A DNA stretch of 64,000 nt, taken from NCBI RefSeq assembly GCF_907164905.1, contig NZ_CAJRAF010000002.1, forward strand, positions 1,426,001 to 1,490,000, in the 5' to 3' direction. The DNA comes from Dyadobacter sp. CECT 9275. GTDB taxonomy: Bacteria; Bacteroidota; Bacteroidia; Cytophagales; Spirosomataceae. The position numbers and the translations under genes were made by a program. The notes below the pieces were generated by a model. The model saw only the letters and a list, made by a program, of their open reading frames with translations, was not told where the DNA came from and searched no databases. Position 1 is the stretch's first letter; every line of letters starts with the position of its first letter. Positions 9,403-17,838 of the stretch are shown one piece after another.

Positions 9403-11703
9403 ATGAAAATAATTTATGCCCTCGTTTTCACTTTTTTCTCCCTTCAAGTCATTGCCCAGACAGGCACTGTCAAAGGAACAATAACTACCTCTGACGGCAA
9501 ACCAGCAGAATTTGTGAACGTAATCCTGGAAGAAACAGGGAAAGGTACGGTGGTTGATAAAGACGGGAACTATACACTTCATAAAGTTCCAGCCGGATCT
9601 TACACGCTGGTGGCCAGCTTCACCGGACTTGTAACGCAAAAAAGTGAGGTCATTGTTTCCGCAGAACAGACCGTTCAGATCGATTTTACCCTGGTCGAAG
9701 ATAACAGGCAGCTACAGGAAGTACTTGTCAGAGGTACCAGCCGTATGGTAAACAAGGAGAGCGAGACGGTGGCTCGCATGCCGCTTAAAAATCTGGAAAA
9801 TCCGCAAGTATATAATGTGGTAAGCAAGGAACTGCTCAAGGAACAGGTCGTAACGGTGATGACCGACGCGCTCAAAGCAGCGCCGGGTGTAGTAGCCGTT
9901 TCGTTTCCCAGCGGAGGAATTGGTGTAATGTCCCGTGGTTTTGCCACGAATGTAGGCGCCAGAAATGGGCTCCAATCAGACCTGGGCCGTTCCAGTGCGG
10001 ATGTTTCCAATATTGAGCGCATCGAATTTATTAAGGGGCCATCCGGGACTTTATTCGGCTCCTCGATTTCTTCCTTCGGCGGTTTGGTCAACATCGTAAC
10101 CAAAAGGCCAGGCGAGCACTTTTTTGGTAACGTCGGGCTGACGGTTGGAAGTTTCGGACTATCCCGCCTGACGGCCGATATCAGTAGTCCCCTCAACAAT
10201 GAAAAAACAGTGTTCGCTCGAATCAATACAGCAATCCACCGCCAGAATAGCTTCAGCGACTTTGGCCGAGTCAACAGTTTTGCTTTTGCACCGAGTTTGC
10301 TATACAAGGCAAACGAAAAATTGACTGTACTTTTTGATGCGGAGATTTTCAACGCCAACTCGACACGACCTACCTATACCCGGTTCGGGCCGCAAGCAGG
10401 CATTACCAACTACAAGGATATCCCCTTGGATTACAGAAAATCGCTTTACGATAATGATCTGGATTCCAAGACGCAATCTCAAAAATATTTTGTTGAGGCC
10501 AAATATAAGATCAACGAAAACTGGACATCGTCGTCTAACCTTTCGTACGTGAACGAACTTACCGATTACAGCTATCAAACGTATAACACATGGATTACGA
10601 AGGATCGCGTGGCAAGGTATGTCGGCATCTGGGGACCGATTAAAAACACGTACATCAATGCACAGCAGAATTTCGTGGGAAAATTTAACACCGGCGCCGT
10701 AAAACACACATTACTGGCAGGCGTGAACTATACCAATCTGTATGCCAACGGAATGAGCAAGAGCGGCCCCAATTTTGACACCATCAGTGTATCTCAGTCT
10801 TACAAACTCATCACAAAAATTTATACAGATAAATTGCTGCTCTTACCCGAGAGAGTCAGCAGCCGGGGAACCACCAAGAACCAGTACATGGGCGTGTATC
10901 TGTCAGAGGTAGTTAATCTGAGTGATCGCCTGTATGTTATGCTGAGTCTTCGTTTTGACAGGTTTAAACAGGGAGGCACCTCGGCTGAATATGAACAGAA
11001 CTCGGTTTCTCCCAAACTGGGACTGGTGTATCAACTGATTAAAAACAAAGTATCCTTATTTGGGAACTATATGAATGGCTTCCAGAACACCAACCCCCAG
11101 GTAGAACAGCCCGATGGATCTATTCTGAATATCAAACCGCTGTATGCTAACCAGTGGGAAACAGGCCTGAAAACCGAGTGGCTCGACGGAAAGGTGAGTG
11201 CAACGCTGAGTTACTACACCATCAATATTGATAACGCGCTTCGCACGGATGATAGCCGATTTACCACTCAGGACGGAAAACAGCAAAGTAAGGGTATCGA
11301 ACTGGATGTACTCGCAAACCCTGTCAGCGGATTGAATGTGGCCCTGGGATATGGATACAACGAAAACAGGATTGTGAAAGCCACATTGAACCAGGGAAAT
11401 ATAGTCGCCGGAGCACCTCAGAATATAGCCACCTACTGGATCAGTTATAAATTCAGACATCAGATACTGCGGAACCTGGGCGCGGGCATAGGTGGAAATT
11501 ATGCTTCGGACGCCTATTTCAGCGACGCCAACACCGTCACACTACCGTCGTATAGCGTTGTAAACGCGACTCTTTTCTACGAAAATGCCAAATGGAGAAC
11601 AGGTATTAAACTCAATAACATTGGAAATACACATTACTGGGATTCTTACGGTATCTACAACCCGACCCGAAACTTTTCAGTGGACGTGGCTATTAAGTTT
11701 TAG
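9403..11703 (+). CDS. TonB-dependent siderophore receptor with carboxypeptidase-regulatory N-terminal domain
   Basis: Outer-membrane receptor of 766 residues importing an iron-siderophore or a similar ligand using TonB energy. A signal peptide (MKIIYALVFTFFSLQVIAQ) leads to a CarboxypepD_reg-like domain (about residues 22-100), a plug domain (VVTVMTDALKAAPGV ... IERIEFIKGPSGTLFG, the classic plug motif) and a 22-strand barrel ending in an aromatic residue (VDVAIKF). I chose the ATG at 9403 rather than the upstream in-frame start at 9289 because it begins a clean signal peptide. The PepSY protein gene starts six bases after the stop, so the two form an operon. A possible iron box lies just upstream. 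Confidence 0.92.
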   Translation: MKIIYALVFTFFSLQVIAQTGTVKGTITTSDGKPAEFVNVILEETGKGTVVDKDGNYTLHKVPAGSYTLVASFTGLVTQKSEVIVSAEQTVQIDFTLVEDNRQLQEVLVRGTSRMVNKESETVARMPLKNLENPQVYNVVSKELLKEQVVTVMTDALKAAPGVVAVSFPSGGIGVMSRGFATNVGARNGLQSDLGRSSADVSNIERIEFIKGPSGTLFGSSISSFGGLVNIVTKRPGEHFFGNVGLTVGSFGLSRLTADISSPLNNEKTVFARINTAIHRQNSFSDFGRVNSFAFAPSLLYKANEKLTVLFDAEIFNANSTRPTYTRFGPQAGITNYKDIPLDYRKSLYDNDLDSKTQSQKYFVEAKYKINENWTSSSNLSYVNELTDYSYQTYNTWITKDRVARYVGIWGPIKNTYINAQQNFVGKFNTGAVKHTLLAGVNYTNLYANGMSKSGPNFDTISVSQSYKLITKIYTDKLLLLPERVSSRGTTKNQYMGVYLSEVVNLSDRLYVMLSLRFDRFKQGGTSAEYEQNSVSPKLGLVYQLIKNKVSLFGNYMNGFQNTNPQVEQPDGSILNIKPLYANQWETGLKTEWLDGKVSATLSYYTINIDNALRTDDSRFTTQDGKQQSKGIELDVLANPVSGLNVALGYGYNENRIVKATLNQGNIVAGAPQNIATYWISYKFRHQILRNLGAGIGGNYASDAYFSDANTVTLPSYSVVNATLFYENAKWRTGIKLNNIGNTHYWDSYGIYNPTRNFSVDVAIKF

Positions 11704-11709
11704 CAGTAC

Positions 11710-12930
11710 ATGACAATTAAAAAGATCACAGGAAAATTACACCTCTGGCTCGGACTCTCTTCCGGGCTAGTGGTGTTTATCGTGGCCATTACCGGCTGCA
11801 TTTTTACATTCGAGGAAGAACTCTTCGGTGTCTTTCATTCCGAACTGGCCCGTGTTGAGGCTCCATCCGATACCCCAAAAACGCTGCCCGTATCCACTTT
11901 ACAGCATGTGGCTCAAAGGGCATTTGGGGGCAAGGATACGGTGTCATTCGTCAACATTTACCGTGAAAACGACCGCGCCTGGGAGTTTGACGTGTACCGA
12001 TACGACGATAAAAAAACCGCAAACAGCTTCTGGGATCACGCCGGGTTATATTGGAAAAAGGCTTACATCAATCCCTATACCGGAGAATTGAACGGCATCA
12101 TGGATATGAAATATGAGTTCTTCACGGTGGTCCGCTCCATTCATCAGAACCTTTTCCTCAACCCCGACATCGGAAGCCCGATTGTAGGATCGGCAACGAT
12201 CATTTTTATAATCTTACTGTTATCCGGCTTTGCTTTGTGGTGGCCCGTAAACAAAGCTGCTGCACGCCAGCGGTTTGCTTTCCGCTGGAAGAAAACCACC
12301 CGCTGGAAGCGCAAAAATTACGACCTGCACAATATTCTTGGGTTTTACATACTTGTATTTGCCCTTTTTATCGGACTTACAGGAATAGTATGGTCGTTTA
12401 AGTGGTGGGAAAATGTAGTATATACGGTGCTGGACGGGAAAGTAGTACGGTTTAAACTGCCGCAAAATCCTGATAAAACGCCGGCAGGTAACGAACCAAC
12501 CCATTTGTTTGACCAGGTGGTAGCAAGAATTCAAAAAGAGAATCCACGCTATGACCGTATTTTTCTTTCAAAAAACAGATCAACCAATACACTCACTGCG
12601 GGTGCCAACTTTAAGGACAATACCTTGTGGACAGGCTACAACTATTACATGTATAATCTGTCGACAGGTAAGGAATATGGAGGGCTTCTTCAAAAAAACA
12701 AAACCACGGGCCAAAAGTGGCGCAACAGCAATTATGATTTGCACACTGGAAAAACCTTGGGGTACTTGGGTATGACGATTGCTTTTTTTGTTTCACTGAT
12801 CAGCGCTTTATTGCCCCTTACCGGATTTTACATTTGGTGGGGCAGAAGAAATAAAGGCAAGAAAGGACCCGTTCATTCTCCTGAAACGCCTCCCTCCTAC
12901 CAAATGAAAGGCAAAGCAATCATCAAATAA
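11710..12930 (+). CDS. PepSY-associated TM helix protein (iron-regulated membrane protein, PiuB-like)
   Basis: A 406-residue inner-membrane protein with four predicted transmembrane segments: near residues 15-35 (LSSGLVVFIVAITGCIFTF), 150-180, 205-230 (LHNILGFYILVFALFIGLTG) and 350-375. Two periplasmic PepSY-type segments lie between helices. Conserved histidines occur at the start of helices (LHLWLGL, YDLHNILG, YDLHTGKTLGYLG), typical of the PepSY_TM family. Such proteins sit next to siderophore receptors and may help iron release or reduction in the periplasm. It follows the receptor by six bases and is certainly cotranscribed with it. Exact biochemical role is not established for the family. 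Confidence 0.88.
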   Translation: MTIKKITGKLHLWLGLSSGLVVFIVAITGCIFTFEEELFGVFHSELARVEAPSDTPKTLPVSTLQHVAQRAFGGKDTVSFVNIYRENDRAWEFDVYRYDDKKTANSFWDHAGLYWKKAYINPYTGELNGIMDMKYEFFTVVRSIHQNLFLNPDIGSPIVGSATIIFIILLLSGFALWWPVNKAAARQRFAFRWKKTTRWKRKNYDLHNILGFYILVFALFIGLTGIVWSFKWWENVVYTVLDGKVVRFKLPQNPDKTPAGNEPTHLFDQVVARIQKENPRYDRIFLSKNRSTNTLTAGANFKDNTLWTGYNYYMYNLSTGKEYGGLLQKNKTTGQKWRNSNYDLHTGKTLGYLGMTIAFFVSLISALLPLTGFYIWWGRRNKGKKGPVHSPETPPSYQMKGKAIIK

Positions 12931-12963
12931 TCAGGCTATTAAGTGAAAGACATAGAGAGTTTT

Positions 12964-12993
12964 GCCTCCGTTTGTATCCTCACAAACGGAGGG
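12964..12993 (+). terminator. Stem-loop after the iron-uptake operon
   Basis: CCTCCGTTTGT at 12965-12975 pairs perfectly with ACAAACGGAGG at 12982-12992 around a six-base loop, 34 bases after the PepSY stop. There is no strong T-tract, so it may be a weak or Rho-assisted terminator or an mRNA-stabilising hairpin. Confidence 0.5.
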
Positions 12994-13057
12994 CACTAAT
13001 GGTGACGGGTGGTGACACTCGAACGCAGTCTGGAGTCATTAAACCCAGCCGGCACAG

Positions 13058-13948
13058 TTAATTGAGCAGCTGCTTTTTGAAAAAAACAGGTGTAGTCCCC
13101 ACCTCCTTTTTAAACAGCCTTGTGAAGTACGAAAGATTTTCAAACCCCAGGGCATAGGCAATCTCCGAAACCGAAGTTGCTTCTGATTTGAGCCGGTTTT
13201 TAGCTTCAGATATCAGATAGATGTGGATGTGCTCCAGTGCGGTCTTTCCGGTTTCCTGTTTCAAAACATCGGTCAGGTATCCGGGGGAGATATGTAACTT
13301 CTCGGCCAAATAATGAACCGACGGAAGTCCTTTACTGGTCAGGAAACCGGCTGTAACATACCTGTCCATCTCTTCGGCAAACCTGGTGGCAGTTCTGCCG
13401 GATATTTCTGAACGATTCATAAATTGACGTTTATAGAACCGCTGAGCGTATTTCAGCAGTGTGTCCAGATTGGCCAGTATAATTTCGCGGCTATATTCAT
13501 CCTGATTATTGCTATACTCCATTTCAATTTTTCGGTATAACTCCCAGATCGTTACTTCTTCCTTTGGGGAAAGGTGAAGGGCCTCATTGGTTTCATAATC
13601 GAAGTAGTGGTATTTTTTAATGTCGTTGTGCAGAATGTGTCCGTTCAAAAAATCTTCGTGGACAAAGATGAGAAATCCATCTTCCTCCAAATCCAGATTT
13701 TTCATTTGAATGATCTGACGTGGCCTGACAAACATCATTGATCCGCAATCGTGATCATACCTGGTGCGGCCATACAGTATGACGCCCGATTTCAGTTTTT
13801 TGAACCCAATCATATAAAAATCGCTGGTGAACTCCCGGTCGCCCAGCGTACAGGCTCCGTTGCATTGATAAATACTGAACAACGGGTTCTCATTGAGCGT
13901 AAAACCATTGTCCCGGTGCAATTCGCTCAGATTTTTATAGTGTTTCAT
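13058..13948 (-). CDS. AraC family transcriptional regulator
   Basis: A 296-residue regulator with an N-terminal sensing domain (about 1-185, cupin-like) and a C-terminal AraC double helix-turn-helix (about 195-295). The first HTH contains LPSVHYLAEKLHISPGYLTD; the second contains SVSEIAYALGFENLSYFTRLFKK, followed by the typical G-T-T-P-xx-F ending. It probably controls the upstream SDR gene and itself. I chose the ATG at 13948 (MKHYKNL): farther-upstream in-frame starts at 13954 and 13969 exist, but the 13969 one falls inside a perfect inverted repeat that looks like an operator. Both AraC-SDR genes are on the minus strand, SDR first. Confidence 0.88.
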   Translation of the reverse strand: MKHYKNLSELHRDNGFTLNENPLFSIYQCNGACTLGDREFTSDFYMIGFKKLKSGVILYGRTRYDHDCGSMMFVRPRQIIQMKNLDLEEDGFLIFVHEDFLNGHILHNDIKKYHYFDYETNEALHLSPKEEVTIWELYRKIEMEYSNNQDEYSREIILANLDTLLKYAQRFYKRQFMNRSEISGRTATRFAEEMDRYVTAGFLTSKGLPSVHYLAEKLHISPGYLTDVLKQETGKTALEHIHIYLISEAKNRLKSEATSVSEIAYALGFENLSYFTRLFKKEVGTTPVFFKKQLLN

Positions 13949-13958
13949 ATCCATAACA

Positions 13959-14001
13959 TTGTAACACAATCTGAGCGCTTATTCGCCAGATTGTGTTACA
14001 A
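13959..14001. promoter_or_regulatory. Perfect 15-bp inverted repeat between SDR and AraC genes
   Basis: TTGTAACACAATCTG at 13959-13973 is exactly repeated in inverse at 13987-14001, with a 13-base spacer. It sits just upstream of the AraC start (13948) and after the SDR stop (14024). It lacks a T-tract in the minus direction, so an operator for the AraC protein or an mRNA hairpin is more likely than a terminator for the SDR gene. Confidence 0.6.
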
Positions 14002-14023
14002 TTTTTTAAGTTGTTCAGGTGGA

Positions 14024-14842
14024 TCAATGCCCATGCGCCTCTACGGCCACTTCTTTCCAGGCTTCAAATTCGGCCAGGCGTTCGCCGTAAACCTGCTTCA
14101 CACCAGAATAGGCGATTTTACCAAGCAGAAAGTGAAGGGGAGGATTTTCCGAATCAATCAATTGCAAAACGGCGTTGGTGGTCGCTTCCGGGTTTCCCCA
14201 GCTATCAGGAGTGGCACCCTCAAAGAATGCCTTTTTGACCGGTGCATAGGCCTCAATTGGTTCTGCCTGCACAGCAGACGCTCCGGACCAGTCCGTTGAG
14301 AAACCATTTGGCTCTACCAAACTGACATGGATACCAAAGCCTTTGACCTCACTTGCCAGTGTCTCACTTAATCCGTTTACGGCATATTTGGAGGCGTTGT
14401 AAATCCCCAAAACTGGTAGCGTAACCAATCCCAAAAAGCTGGAAACCTGGATGATGTGCCCGCTTTTCTGCGCTCTCATGATCGGAACAACCGCCTGAGT
14501 AAGCCAAAGGAGCCCGAAGAAGTTCGTTTCCATCTGATCCCTGGCCTGTTGTTCGGTTGTTTCTTCAATGGCACCAAACAAACCAAAACCGGCATTATTG
14601 ATCAGAACATCAATACGTCCAAAATGTTTATTGGCTTTCTCTACCGCCGCAAAGCCTGCTTCGCGGTCATTTACATCCAGTTGGATGGGCAGGACCGCCT
14701 CGCCATATCCGGCAATAAGGTCTGCGAGGTCATCTATGTTTCTGGCTGTTGCGGCCACTTTATCACCGCGTTCTAAAAGTGCTTTTGCCCAAAGTTTACC
14801 AAAGCCCCGTGAGGCACCGGTAATGAAAATTATTTTTGACAT
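14024..14842 (-). CDS. Short-chain dehydrogenase/reductase (SDR)
   Basis: A 272-residue classical SDR oxidoreductase of unknown substrate. The Rossmann nucleotide motif TGASRGFGK (residues about 7-15) suggests NADP(H), NNAGFG is present, and the catalytic S...YxxxK is seen as VSSFLGLVTLPVLGIYNASK, giving Ser, Tyr and Lys. I chose MSKIIFITG at 14842, since the 27 extra upstream residues precede the first beta-strand and look non-coding. In Bacteroidota such SDRs are very often paired with an AraC regulator, as here. The local role is unknown. Confidence 0.9.
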   Translation of the reverse strand: MSKIIFITGASRGFGKLWAKALLERGDKVAATARNIDDLADLIAGYGEAVLPIQLDVNDREAGFAAVEKANKHFGRIDVLINNAGFGLFGAIEETTEQQARDQMETNFFGLLWLTQAVVPIMRAQKSGHIIQVSSFLGLVTLPVLGIYNASKYAVNGLSETLASEVKGFGIHVSLVEPNGFSTDWSGASAVQAEPIEAYAPVKKAFFEGATPDSWGNPEATTNAVLQLIDSENPPLHFLLGKIAYSGVKQVYGERLAEFEAWKEVAVEAHGH

Positions 14843-15028
14843 GATATTGTGTTTTTTAATACACCACAAAGGTATTGCGGGCAGCGGTGGCGCGTTTAAC
14901 ACAAAATCAGGGTTTGTTGACACATTTCGAGGGTGGTGTGGTTAATTGGCCCATGTCCTCACCCTGGCCGTCAACCTAAGACACAGATCTGCGGCCGATT
15001 CACGAAAACAAAAAGAGCGCCTTCAACC

Positions 15029-16222
15029 TTACAGAACGATACTGAACTGGTCGGCCAGAGAGGGTTCAGGCTCGGTATCATACCTGAAACGGCTCACTTG
15101 CGGAATGGTATAGTACTTACCTCCTAGCGTTAACCGGCCGTTATTTCTTTCGATATTGATTTTCAAAAACCCGTGTTGATCATCGCAATACTTTTCCAGC
15201 CGCACACCTTCAAATTCAGGTTTTTCCGAAGTGAAATTCAGATCATTTTTCAAAGCAACCGCGTGCAATTCATCATAACCTCCAGCACCTGCTACAATAA
15301 AGGGAACGGACTTTCCGTCGGTATAATGCCTTGTAAAACGCTGATAGTTATGAACATGTCCACTAAAAACTACGTCAGGACGAACGCCAGTTTCTGCAAA
15401 AACACTTTCCAGTAAGTTTATCATCGGCAAACTCGAACCATGGTTGATATCTGCCGAATAAGGCGAATGGTGAATGCAAAGAATCAGTGCTTTATCTGGT
15501 CGTTCACGGCCAGCTGTGATCAGTTCCTCAGCCAGCCAGCTGCGTTGCTCCGATGTTACAATCCCAAATTTTGGAACATTGCTGTGTATGCCGATGATGT
15601 TTGCAAGGGGCGCTTTGAGTGTCCAGTAAATATTGGGCTGCTGCTGGCTTTTTCTTTGTGCATTTCCGCTAAAAGGGACTATCCGCGATTCTGTATCACA
15701 GAAAACGGCCTTAAATGCATCCAGACTGTCATACCCTGTTTCGCTTTCCGGATTCACATCACTGTCGTGGTTTCCTGCAATGGCAAATATCGGGGCAGGG
15801 TAATGCTGATAAGGTTCAAAAAATTGTTTCTGGTACTGCGAAGCTTCTCCATGGTTGTAAACTATATCCCCGAGATGATACAAAAACTGCGGATGCGTTT
15901 CGTCGCTGGCAGAAGGCTGGTACTGACTTTCCATGGCCGCAACCACATGTCGGATGAACCCCGGATTCCTTATACTTCCTGTGTCACCCAAAATATGGAA
16001 TGTCATCTTTTCCTTTTCTGGCAAAGGTAAAATATCCGCTAAATTCAAATGGTAAGGATAAGTACCTGTGGGTTTGGGCAAGGAGCGGAATTTAAAACTG
16101 TCGTCCGGCTGATTTTTCTTAAAAACCGGTGTCTCATACTTTAGAGCATCCCGCTGCCTTTTATGCTTTTCTGCTTTTTCCATACATCCACTAGCCGAAA
16201 CAATACGAAAAAGTTCCTGCAA
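15029..16222 (-). CDS. Metallophosphoesterase (purple acid phosphatase/calcineurin-like), probable lipoprotein
   Basis: A phosphoesterase of about 385-397 residues with the calcineurin-like metal ligands: HILGDTG, YHLGDIVYN, AIAGNHD, CIHHSPYS and SGHVHNYQ, i.e. the D-x-H / GD / GNHD / H / GHxH set (the first motif is GDTG rather than DxH). The substrate is unknown. The start is uncertain: ATG at 16183, TTG at 16222. Upstream of 16222 the same frame stays open to a TGA at 16271-16273 and reads KRLFLSVELLVCSLL, then SASGC, which looks like a lipoprotein signal with lipobox. The nearest ATG that would begin it (16274) is in another frame, one base off, so a start-region frameshift or a non-ATG start is possible. 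Confidence 0.85.
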   Translation of the reverse strand: MQELFRIVSASGCMEKAEKHKRQRDALKYETPVFKKNQPDDSFKFRSLPKPTGTYPYHLNLADILPLPEKEKMTFHILGDTGSIRNPGFIRHVVAAMESQYQPSASDETHPQFLYHLGDIVYNHGEASQYQKQFFEPYQHYPAPIFAIAGNHDSDVNPESETGYDSLDAFKAVFCDTESRIVPFSGNAQRKSQQQPNIYWTLKAPLANIIGIHSNVPKFGIVTSEQRSWLAEELITAGRERPDKALILCIHHSPYSADINHGSSLPMINLLESVFAETGVRPDVVFSGHVHNYQRFTRHYTDGKSVPFIVAGAGGYDELHAVALKNDLNFTSEKPEFEGVRLEKYCDDQHGFLKINIERNNGRLTLGGKYYTIPQVSRFRYDTEPEPSLADQFSIVL

Positions 16223-16337
16223 AAGACTGCAAACCAGCAGTTCAACTGATAAAAACAGCCTCTTGAAACTTCATTATTAGAAAGGCAATATTTTTTCTAC
16301 AAAAAACGCTTCCGCTGTCAGTATTTGCCGACCTACC

Positions 16338-16376
16338 CGATGCCGTGGCCCGTGTCTTCACGGGGCCACGACATCG
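16338..16376. repeat. Long GC-rich hairpin (REP-like)
   Basis: CGATGCCGTGGCCCGTG at 16338-16354 pairs with CACGGGGCCACGACATCG at 16359-16376 with a single-base bulge and one mismatch, around a TCTT loop. There is no T-tract on either strand. This has the shape of a repetitive extragenic palindrome or a transcript-stabilising structure. Confidence 0.55.
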
Positions 16377-16456
16377 CCCTCAATAACCAGTATTTAAATC
16401 CGCGGAATCAGGTTTTAAATGAGGCTTTGCCAAACTTAAAATTCCTTGGATGACCT

Positions 16457-16500
16457 GCGATATTCCTTTCGGTAGAGCACCAGGCACTTGATTTTGTCAG
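16457..16500 (-). repeat. Diverged dispersed repeat, copy 1
   Basis: About three quarters of the 44 bases match 18829-18872, including an uninterrupted TTGATTTTGTCAG. On the minus strand both copies encode the pattern D-K-I-K-x-L-x-L near a stop codon (DTADKIKCLVLYRKEYRRS here), so they may be leftover 3' ends of a repeated gene such as a transposase. Confidence 0.4.
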
Positions 16501-16633
16501 CTGTATCCTTCACCCTTGCCAGTGTCTTCACAGGCTACCAGGGAGCCATGGTACAAACTATTGAGCTTAAGCTCTATAAAAGCGGAAATATATCTGATAC
16601 GTCAAATGAAGGTATAGTTATTAGTCCCATTTT

Positions 16634-17179
16634 TTAATGATTTTTTTCCGATTCCCTTTTAAGCGCATTAAGCCAATATTCAATGGACCTATCGAGGCTA
16701 AGTTGAAATTTGCTTTGTAATAGCCTTACCAGCCAGCCTTCCATACTTTCATCTACATGTATGGTTGTCCGATCATTTTCTTCTGTGAAATACCAGGTGT
16801 GTATGGCAAAAGCACCGAAAGCAGGACCAGACCAACCCACCATTTTATTGGTTTCTACTGTTTGCAGGGTTGAGGTAATCGTTAAACCGTTGCTTTTCCA
16901 GTCGAAAGAGGTGCCAACTTGAAATGCACCGTTAATTTTAGGAGCTACAATTTCGTGCTGCCATTTATCCCAGTGATCCACATCGCTGAAAATTCGATAT
17001 ACTTTTTCAATAGGCGCATTGATTACGATGCTCTTTCTTGTGATTACGGGTGCATCAAGATGGATGGTTTTCGAGGTTTTGTAACTGCTGCAATATTCCA
17101 ATCCAAACACCCCTGAGGCTGTTATTGCCAACAGGGAGAAAATGGATACTAATGTATTTTGTACGCTTTTGCTTTTCAT
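16634..17179 (-). CDS. SRPBCC (START-like/polyketide cyclase) family protein with N-terminal membrane anchor or signal
   Basis: A 181-residue protein with a hydrophobic N-terminus (about residues 10-30) and an SRPBCC lipid- or ligand-binding domain (about 45-175) recognised by VINAPIEKVYRIFSDVDHW and KMVGWSGPAFGAF ... TTIHVDESMEG. These domains bind hydrophobic ligands; the ligand here is unknown. The gene starts five bases after the NAD(P)H oxidoreductase stop, so the two are an operon, downstream of a (broken) AraC gene. Export or anchoring is inferred from the hydrophobic leader. Confidence 0.82.
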   Translation of the reverse strand: MKSKSVQNTLVSIFSLLAITASGVFGLEYCSSYKTSKTIHLDAPVITRKSIVINAPIEKVYRIFSDVDHWDKWQHEIVAPKINGAFQVGTSFDWKSNGLTITSTLQTVETNKMVGWSGPAFGAFAIHTWYFTEENDRTTIHVDESMEGWLVRLLQSKFQLSLDRSIEYWLNALKRESEKNH

Positions 17180-17184
17180 TGCTG

Positions 17185-17760
17185 TTAGTTTTTAAAGACG
17201 GCGCTAACCTGATTTGTCCAATTTGCCTTACTTTCTGGTGTTGGCCTGTCTGCTTTGTCAAAAAAGAAATGCCGGTTGATCGTAAGTCCACAATAAGAGA
17301 AAATGCCTTTGTCGGATGTCAGCGACAATGCCTTGTCCATTCCAATGGACTCATATTCGGCATTGGATTTTCCCTGCGTATTGATGATGGTGGTCAACTT
17401 TCCAGTGAGTAATCCTTTTTGAATGCCTTGGTCATAACGGTAAGCAAAACCATAACTGAAGACCCGATCGATATAACCTTTCATGATAGCTGGCATTCCC
17501 GTCCACCAGATGGGATAAATAAAGGTGAGGTGGTCTGCCCAGGAAATGTAATCCTGCTCGACTTTAACATCGTCTGCAACCGTTCCCAGCCGTTGTCCGT
17601 TCATATCTTCCTGGGAAAGAACCGGGTTGAAATTGAACTGATACAAATCCCTGACTTCTATTTCGTGATTTTCAGTTTGCAGACTCTCTATTACGGTCTG
17701 CATCAGGTGATGGTTCAGGCTTCCGATGTTGGGATGCGCATAGATGATTAGATGTTTCAT
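17185..17760 (-). CDS. NAD(P)H-dependent oxidoreductase, flavodoxin-like quinone reductase type
   Basis: A 191-residue cytoplasmic flavoenzyme of the NQO1/KefF/ModaB flavodoxin-like-fold family. Evidence is the opening HLIIYAHPNIGSLNHHLMQ (FMN phosphate-binding loop), the WADHLTFIYPIWWTGMPAIM block and the GLLTGKLTTIINTQG strand. It probably reduces quinones or electrophiles with NAD(P)H. It is followed at five bases by the SRPBCC gene and preceded at 78 bases by an AraC regulator on the same strand, which suggests a small redox-stress locus; that role is inference. Confidence 0.88.
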   Translation of the reverse strand: MKHLIIYAHPNIGSLNHHLMQTVIESLQTENHEIEVRDLYQFNFNPVLSQEDMNGQRLGTVADDVKVEQDYISWADHLTFIYPIWWTGMPAIMKGYIDRVFSYGFAYRYDQGIQKGLLTGKLTTIINTQGKSNAEYESIGMDKALSLTSDKGIFSYCGLTINRHFFFDKADRPTPESKANWTNQVSAVFKN

Positions 17761-17838
17761 TGTCCTGTCTTTTTAAATTTGATAGGACAAAAATATCGGG
17801 GCGCAACGGCCAAAAATTGTAAGAAAACGAAAACGACA

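Larger units (their letters stand above)
16223..16633. other. Non-coding stretch with a long hairpin and a dispersed repeat
   Basis: About 410 bases upstream of the phosphoesterase and downstream of the SRPBCC gene. It holds a probable signal-peptide reading frame at its left edge, a 17-bp imperfect hairpin (16338-16376), and one copy of a diverged ~44-bp repeat (16457-16500). No complete gene is visible. Confidence 0.55.
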
